Part shown: in pieces, positions 58,199-64,000 of the stretch | How the letters are laid out: every line of letters begins with the position of its first letter | Numbering within the stretch: position 1 is the stretch's first letter | Source: Allacma fusca | Taxonomy: Eukaryota; Arthropoda; Collembola; Symphypleona; Sminthuridae | Assembly (NCBI GenBank): GCA_947179485.1 | Contig: OX359246.1 | Coordinates: 21,824,001 to 21,888,000 of the forward strand | Direction of reading: 5' to 3' | Length of the DNA: 64,000 bases | The notes under the pieces: model-generated | Seen by the model: the letters and a program-made list of their open reading frames with translations, nothing else | Database searches by the model: none | Told to the model about the DNA's origin: nothing | Translations under genes and position numbers: made by a program

Positions 58199-58591
58199 AT
58201 GAGTAGGTGGTAGTATAATGCGGGAAATCCTACTCTGGCTACTGTGAGGGAAGCAACAAAAATACAAATTAAAAGCAATCCCAAAATTATCACAACCAAC
58301 TCAACTCATAAAAAGAAATAATAATGATTGAATTGCCAATGCTAAGCCACGCAAGGAATAAGAGTCTCCAGTCCACGCTAGTTAGGGTAACAATAATATA
58401 ATAGACTTCTTTATTGGAATCGTTTAGAGTTTAGAGTACAAGTTAACTCCACGCTGCCCTAGGTAACACTGAGGCAGTCGAACCTGGAACACACATAAGA
58501 AGATGTGTTCCAGTACCTTCTCATTGGAATATTCAAAGTACCGCGTTGGGTCCACCAACGCGTGTATGAGCAAGGAGCACTCTTCCTTACA
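58199..58591 (-). repeat. 5' LTR of the gypsy element
   Basis: 393 bp, no difference from the 3' LTR seen by eye. It should contain the element's promoter and transcription start. Confidence 0.93.
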
Positions 58592-58649
58592 ACAGTGACT
58601 GAAGTTCCACAACTTCCTATCTGATGCTAAGCCTGGCTCCAAAAAATAG
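58592..58649 (+). pseudogene. Duplicate 3' exon fragment of the TMEM53-like gene
   Basis: From GACTGAAGTTCCACAACTTC to the TAG at 58647-58649 it matches the end of exon 4 (49207-49257) with few changes. The similarity continues about 100 bp into the 3' region. The retrotransposon split this copy from its left part at 49846-49859. It lacks upstream exons and cannot be functional. Confidence 0.75.
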
Positions 58650-60542
58650 AACTCTTGATAGAAATTTTATCGAAGTAATTCTCAGTATTAAAACATTCTC
58701 CGGCTTGAGTCATATCCATAGCTCCTGATTGTGTTTACATTGATACATTAGTATTTTAGACCATTTCAGCGTGGAAATAATTTATCCGTGTTTATGAATA
58801 TGCAGGATATGAATGGATAAATGGACCTACAAAATCTATTTATAAGTAACTACAACCTGTTTGATACACATTTGCTAGCATACACGTAAAACATACATAA
58901 AGCTCTTTCTGTAGTTGCGATGTGATGCAAAACAAATCCAGAAAAAAACTAAACACGTTTCCTTGCATGTTCACTTCAGGGTGTATGTTCAGGGAAAAAA
59001 CGAAAACAATTTCTATTCCACGAGTCAAAGTCTTAATTTATCCTTCTACTTGATCATTCACATTTGACTTTGAAACATCCAGATCTTCCACATTCAAATT
59101 GGGAGATCAATATCCTCATCACCAGCATCGTAGTCAATGTCTCTCCTGAACCTTAACTTCTCTAAATATTGCATATTATTTTGTGTGGTCATGTCAGTAA
59201 TTCTTAACGTAAGGATAAAGTTGAATGCTTACTAAAAAGAGTCGGGTTCTACAAACTGACGTCACAATATGCTATGAAAATAAATTGCAGTATCACAGAG
59301 TACTTTGTGGACTCCTAAAATCCTAAAACATTCTCACTTTACATTGATTTTGGTCCAATGTGACTGGAAATATTAATATGGGTCAATGAGATCGCTTAAA
59401 TCTGGGAAATAATTTGCCATCCTATGCAGCAGTGAATACTTCGTGGTTAATCCCCTTATTTATGTCAGAGTGTGTGGAACTGATGCAAGCCACCATGTTT
59501 AATGAAGTCAAATAGGTGTGTAGTGCAATTAAAAAAGAAAGTACTGGTTTGTAATTTGAAAAAAAAAGAAAAATAACACAATTTTCCAGCTTAATCTCAT
59601 AAATACATGACATTTTGAGACAAAATGTATATTTGATATGTTTTCATTATCCAATAAATATTAAAATCCTGCATTATTTTATCCTGCATCAACAGTTGGG
59701 GGTAGAAAGCCTTTGAATGCCCCTCCTTGGGAAATAGTTGGAGGTAACAATGTTCTATCCAATTGTTCTGTTATTTTTCATCTGGGTAAAATATAAATTG
59801 GTACGTGCACAATCAAATCTATTTATAATTATCAACAGCCCATTAAATACACATTTGAATACGTACATATATGTCTGTATAAATGAAGCTTTTCCTATGG
59901 TTGTGCTACAAAAAATCCAAAAAATCTAATGAAGTTTCCTTGCATGTTCACTTTAGGTTGCATGTTCAGGAAAATACACCAAAACAAGTTCATTGCTTAT
60001 TCCACGAATTAAATTCAAATTTACCATTTTTCGTGTTATATTTTTATAGCTTAATTGTCTATGTGGAGTTGCGGACACATATTCTGCAATTCACACATTA
60101 TATCATAATAGTTTTTTATACATAACCTATACACAAGTACAATTGCAGTATGAGTCATTATTTAATTATGAAAGCAAATCAAGTATTCAGTTTTTCCTCA
60201 ATGTCTTAAACTTGCCAATACACACGACACAAATAACTCAAAATTGTAAATAATTACGCCAGGTAGCCATATGAGCTGAGAGATTTGATAATAATAGATC
60301 AAGACATTTAGAAGATACTCAAGTCAAGGTTTAAAATTTTTACACACTACGTATGTATAACGTGATTCAGTGCAAATTTATTTTCTAGATGTCCCTTTCA
60401 ACCCATGAACACAGTTCATCTATAATAAGTGAAGCCGTGAAGTTCCGTATCTGATCAGTACATTTAACGAGTTGGGACACTAAAGGTGTCAAGTTTGCTT
60501 GATTAGAATTTAAAGCTCGTCATAAGATAGTCAGCAGGTGCA
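58650..60542. other. Degenerate tandem repeats and upstream region of the P450
   Basis: Holds further diverged copies of the TMEM53-like 3' flank (about 58795-58990 and 59800-59980, sharing CCTTGCATGTTCACTT and nearby words) and a small pseudogene-like frame at 59038-59192. No intact gene. The P450 promoter should lie near the right end. Confidence 0.55.
59038..59192 (-). pseudogene. Small frameshifted coding relic
   Basis: On the minus strand ATG 59192 opens an acidic frame (reading EKLRFRRDIDYDAGDEDIDL) that hits TGA. A frame shift there lets it continue as NLNVEDLDVSKSNVNDQVEG to a TAA at 59038. The continuity of acidic composition across the break suggests a decayed coding tail. Family not recognised. 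Confidence 0.3.
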
Positions 60543-63500
60543 ATGATAATAATTATATTATTAGTGCTGCTCATGGTCTTGGCCATTAGTTGTTGTTACT
60601 TGGAAAGACGCATCCCAAATTTCCCACCAGGTCCTGGTTCTATACTTCCTATAAAAAAATGTCTATTGAAGGATCCCGGAATTCTGTTGATCAAGTCGCA
60701 CATTTGATTTTTTAACGACAGGTCCAATTGGACTACCTTTATTGGGACACCTCCCTTTGCTGGGCACACACCCACATAAAACGTTATGGAAATGGAGAGG
60801 AACTTACGGCCCTCTAATTGGAGTTTGGTTTGGATATTACAGGTATCCAAGTTATCGTTGGCAGTTTTAAAAAGTCCCAGCACCGTTTTAACAGGGGTCG
60901 GAGTTTCGAAAAAATATTATTTTTTGCTAATAGGGATTGGGAAATTTGTTCACCTTCTTTTCAGCAGGGTTTTTAGAAATTTTTGGCGGCTTCCCTACAG
61001 GGGATTCAGATTCAGCAGTGAAAATCGTAAACGATCTTGAGGGAGATTTATAAAAATCCGAACCCTGCATTTAAAAAACATAATTTTGAAAAATGTTATA
61101 ATAATAAATTGTTATAGTAATAATTATTCAGTAATAATTATTATTACTGAAAATACTAAATCAAATTTCAGTAAGAGGAATATACTCATACGAAAGACAC
61201 TTGAAAGGTTTTTGTATTTTATCCAACTATTTTCCTCACCCTAGAACTGTTGTGATCAATGATGCAAAACTGATCCGAGAAGCCTTAAACATGGGTGTTT
61301 TTTCCGGACGGCCAAAGTTAAACTTTTTCACAGCCAGAAACGATGATGGAATCGTAAGAGGTAAGCAAATTCAAGGAAGAGGTTCCTTATACATATAGTA
61401 GCAAAAGTTGTAAGAAACCAAAAAATTTGCAGGCATCGCTGTTACGGATGGCTCTCATTGGGCGGAACAGCGAAGGTTTACGTTGCGAAACCTTCGGGAT
61501 TTCGGTGTCGGAACAAAAACCATGGAAGCGAAAGTCCAGGAAGAAATACATGAGTTCATTGACCATTTAAGAGCAAAAGAAGGGAAGCCAGTTCAAGTTA
61601 AACATTTGTTCAATAATACAGTACTCAATGCATTGTGGAGCATAATGTTCAGCGATAGAATCAGTGAAGATGATCCTGAATCATTGGTGGCTGTTCGGAG
61701 CTTATCAGCGTAAGCATAATTAATTACATAGGAAATCAAATGCTGAAGTAAAATTGGAAATATTAATCTAAAGTTAGGGTTGTACTACGATATCCGTCCC
61801 CAAAATCGAATGTTCCGAATTACGATAACCGTCCCCGGATTACGATAACCGTCCCCAACTTCCGAATTACGATAACCGTCCCCGGATTACGATAACCGTC
61901 CCCAACTTCCGAATTACGATAACCGTCCCCGGATTACGATAACCGTCCCCAACTTCCGAATTACGATAACCGTCCCCGGATTACGATAACCGTCCCCAAC
62001 TTCCAATAGCTGTCCCCGAAGCACTTTCTACATTTCTCGCATTCTTGTACCAACGTCATTTCCAACTACAAGCCGTCTCTACATTCGGGGTACGATCGAC
62101 GAAACCAAAATTGGTAAGCGTAAATACAACAGAGGTATTATTTCCACTTTCGGTTTTAATTAATTTAGTTGGAATTACATACATATTACATGCCATATAT
62201 CGTACTTTGCCGGCGTACTTGGCACGTAGTGCCAAGTACATATATAATTCTACATGTCAATCTACAGCTTGTTAATTATATTCCAGGAAGGCTTGTCCAG
62301 GGCACAATGCTCACACTCATTTCGCTAATTTCAATCCTTCTTAACCATCTCGTCCTCCCAAGTGTTGATTCTGTGTGGTAGTCGTTGAGGACAGTGAGGG
62401 TTAGGTTAGTTTAGGCTGTAAAGGGGTGCCGAGACTACGATGGCCCCGCAGGGGCCTTTGTAGTCACATTGGCACACCTTTACAGCTCTAAACTAACCTA
62501 ACCTGAACGTCCGAAACGACGGGGTTAGGTTTTCAATCCGGAAAGCTGGTATGCTCTTGGAAATTGTAAATCGGGGACGGTTATCGTAATCCGGGGACGG
62601 TTATCGTAATTCGGAACATTCGATTTTGGGGACGGTTATCGTAGTTGCCCCCAAAGTTAGAACTCTCTGAATAAAAACCTGTATATCAATTTCTCGGGAT
62701 TCTTTAATTAAATGTTTCAGGATTGCTGATGACGGGAGTTTCCTTGGAAGTCTGGCCATATTTCTGCCCTGGTTTGCACAAATCGCTCCCAAGCTCTCAG
62801 GCTTCGATAAGATAATTCGGAGTTTCGCTTGTGTCAAGAAGTTTCTTCGGAGACAGATTGAGAGCCATAATAAGTACTACATACAAAACCAACCTCGAGA
62901 TTTTGTTGACGCGTACAAAGACGAAGTGGAGAGAACGACAGATCCTAATTCCAGCTTCCACGCCAAGAACGATGTGATGGTTCAAACTTTAATGGATTTA
63001 TTCGGAGCAGGGGCCGAGACAACAAGTACGACGCTGACCTGGTTATGCGCATATTTGATTTGTCACTTGGAAGTTCAGAAGAAGTTACAAGACGAAATTG
63101 ATGAAGTTGTTGGACAGGAAAGGGTTCCGTCATTGGCTGACCGATCCTCGATGCCATTCACAGAAGCCGTTATCAACGAAGTGATGCGTTTTTCCTCTCT
63201 ACTGCCTTTCGCAGTCACTCACAGTACTACTGAGGATGTGGAGTTTCATGGGTATTTTATACCCAAAGGTACAATGATTATTCCCAATATTTACGGGGTA
63301 CATTTTGATCAAAATGTTTGGGGGGATCCAGAAAATTTCCGCCCTGAGAGGTTCCTGGATTCGCTTGGAAAATTCCAGAAGAATGAGAATGTATTGCCCT
63401 TTTCCACTGGGAAGAGGGCTTGCATCGGGGAAGGTCTGGCAAGGGACGAATTATTTCTATTTACTACGACCTTGTTCCAGACGTTTAGTGTGTCAGCTGC

Positions 63501-63588
63501 TGGGAATCTCCCAAGTTTGGAGCCGCACATGGGATTCACACTCTCACCTCACCCATTTGAAATGATTTTGAAAACCCGGATTAAATAA
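60543..63588 (+). CDS. Cytochrome P450, CYP2 clan
   Basis: Five exons: 60543-60636, 60722-60842, 61245-61360, 61433-61709 and 62721-63588. Phases are consistent and give 491 residues. The N-terminus is a membrane anchor (IIILLVLLMVLAISCC) followed by the PPGPGPIGLPLLGHLP hinge. Helix C reads WAEQRRFTLRNLRDFG. Helix I has FGAGAETTSTTLTW. EVMR forms the ExxR motif. FRPERF and the heme loop FSTGKRACIGEG with Cys437 complete the set. The WxEQRRFxLRxLRDFG segment and heme loop point to the CYP2 clan, which in arthropods includes hormone-related and xenobiotic enzymes. The subfamily cannot be named by eye. All key residues are present, so it is probably an active ER monooxygenase. Intron 4 carries an 875-bp inverted-repeat element. 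Confidence 0.94.
61815..62002. repeat. Four tandem 47-bp units
   Basis: Four essentially identical 47-bp units, each with two ACGATAACCGTCCCC boxes, at 61815, 61862, 61909 and 61956. The right arm of the host element has only about one and a half units in inverted orientation (62575-62640). Confidence 0.9.
62399..62503. repeat. Long near-perfect hairpin
   Basis: Arms of about 50 nt (GTTAGGTTAGTTTAG, GCTGTAAAGG, GACTAC and GGCCCC blocks and their complements) meet at a GCA loop, with a few mismatches. The arm tips contain TTAGG words, the arthropod telomere unit, probably by chance. Confidence 0.85.
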
Positions 63589-64000
63589 TTTGCAGCTGTT
63601 CAGCTGCTCTCAGCGGAAAAAATTAATTAAATTTTGGGGAGAAATTCCCCTGGATTTTCAAAAATAAATTTAACATCTCACGTTAGTGCATAAACATCCT
63701 TCTTATGTTATCCGATGCAGGATCCTCTTATTTCTTCGGTTTTCGTTGTTTTTCTGTTCTTCTTAACAATTACTGCACGAAAATCATAGTAATGAACTTT
63801 CTACTCAGGCATTACGTCCTATTTACCAATTATTTGTATCCAATTAATTTAGTTGGAAAAACGATGCTGTAATTTGAATTCCCGTAGAAGTACATACCGC
63901 TGATGCAACTATTGATTGATCTTTTTCGATTGAAACTTTGAAATTTCACTTTGCGTCTACATCCATAGTGTCTATGCCCATTTCCTTATTTTTCCTATTA
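63589..64000. other. 3' region of the P450, no further gene seen
   Basis: An AATAAA at 63663-63668, 75 nt past the stop codon, is the likely polyadenylation signal. The rest to the window end shows no feature. Confidence 0.65.

Larger units (their letters stand above)
49860..58591 (-). mobile_element. Complete Ty3/gypsy LTR retrotransposon with three ORFs
   Basis: Two 393-bp LTRs (49860-50252 and 58199-58591) read as identical by eye and are flanked by the 5-bp duplication ACAGT (49855-49859 and 58592-58596). In sense orientation (minus strand) the order is 5' LTR, primer site, leader, gag, pol, third ORF, polypurine tract and 3' LTR, 8.7 kb in all. All three frames are intact. The pol order (protease, reverse transcriptase, RNase H, integrase, GPY/F-like end) places it in Ty3/gypsy. 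The tRNA-Arg-like primer site hints at the 412/mdg1 group. Identical LTRs, target duplication and open frames indicate a very recent, possibly still active insertion. Confidence 0.95.
61778..62652. mobile_element. Inverted-repeat element in P450 intron 4
   Basis: The ends are inverted: TACGATA(T/A)CCGTCCCCAAA and the following bases to GTTCCGAATTACGATAACC occur in both orientations over roughly 75 bp. The element is bracketed by the 8-bp direct repeat AAAGTTAG (61770-61777 and 62653-62660). It has no coding frame. The superfamily is unclear, since 8-bp duplications occur in hAT, P and Merlin elements. The left arm is expanded by 47-bp tandem repeats and the right part contains a long hairpin. 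Confidence 0.75.

Noticed and set aside
60965-61069. Possible 105-bp MITE (CAGGGTT ends) in P450 intron 2
   Set aside because: Only about seven terminal bases match cleanly, and no flanking duplication is seen.
61815-62002. CRISPR-like array appearance
   Set aside because: The units are contiguous with no spacers, lie in a eukaryotic intron, and belong to a terminal inverted repeat.

Overview
This is a eukaryotic window with the look of an arthropod genome. It is AT-rich, its genes are split by short GT-AG introns, and it carries several arthropod-type chemoreceptor genes (a gustatory receptor with the TYxxxxxQF-type C-terminus and two ionotropic-receptor-like channels). A basal hexapod such as a springtail would fit, but that is inference; nothing here fixes the species. 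I rebuilt exon models by hand. For each multi-exon gene called with high confidence, the splice phases close and the summed exon length is divisible by three.

Left third (1-19.3 kb): four widely conserved housekeeping genes and little else. They are an ANGEL2-type EEP nuclease/phosphatase (5636-8253, +), ribosomal protein L29 (8915-9350, -, convergent with it), a TOM1-like endosomal adaptor that appears to lack its VHS domain (13428-14935, +), and the penta-EF-hand protein PDCD6/ALG-2 (18136-19259, +). A possible first exon of another gene leaves the window at the left edge (16-84, -).

Middle (19-49 kb): a lineage-specific, transposon-rich stretch. It holds a candidate signal-peptide exon (21179-21292), a secreted mucin-like protein with about 25 Thr-rich repeats (24766-26642, +), two tandem intronless ionotropic-receptor-like genes within a duplicated block of about 3.2 kb (28889-30856 and 37549-39576, both -), a clarin-like four-TM protein (42008-43270, +), a gustatory receptor (45396-46810, +) and a TMEM53/DUF829 alpha/beta-hydrolase (47727-49257, +). 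Between them lie non-autonomous DNA transposons with recognisable ends. Two hAT-like elements have perfect 8-bp target duplications and dense subterminal motif arrays. Two more are copies of a smaller hAT-like MITE. One is a PIF/Harbinger-like MITE with a TTA duplication, four CRE palindromes and a nested inverted-repeat element.

Right third (49-64 kb): a structurally complete Ty3/gypsy LTR retrotransposon (49860-58591, sense on -). Its LTRs look identical and are flanked by ACAGT duplications. It sits inside a tandem-repeated 3' fragment of the TMEM53-like gene. Its third ORF, in the envelope position, encodes a CCHC zinc-knuckle protein rather than an envelope. The window ends with a complete CYP2-clan cytochrome P450 (60543-63588, +). 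Intron 4 of that gene hosts an 875-bp inverted-repeat element with 47-bp tandem repeats and a hairpin of about 105 nt.

The genes do not form one pathway. The chemosensory and secreted genes are typical of fast-evolving arthropod accessory regions, while the left-hand genes are conserved cell-biology genes.
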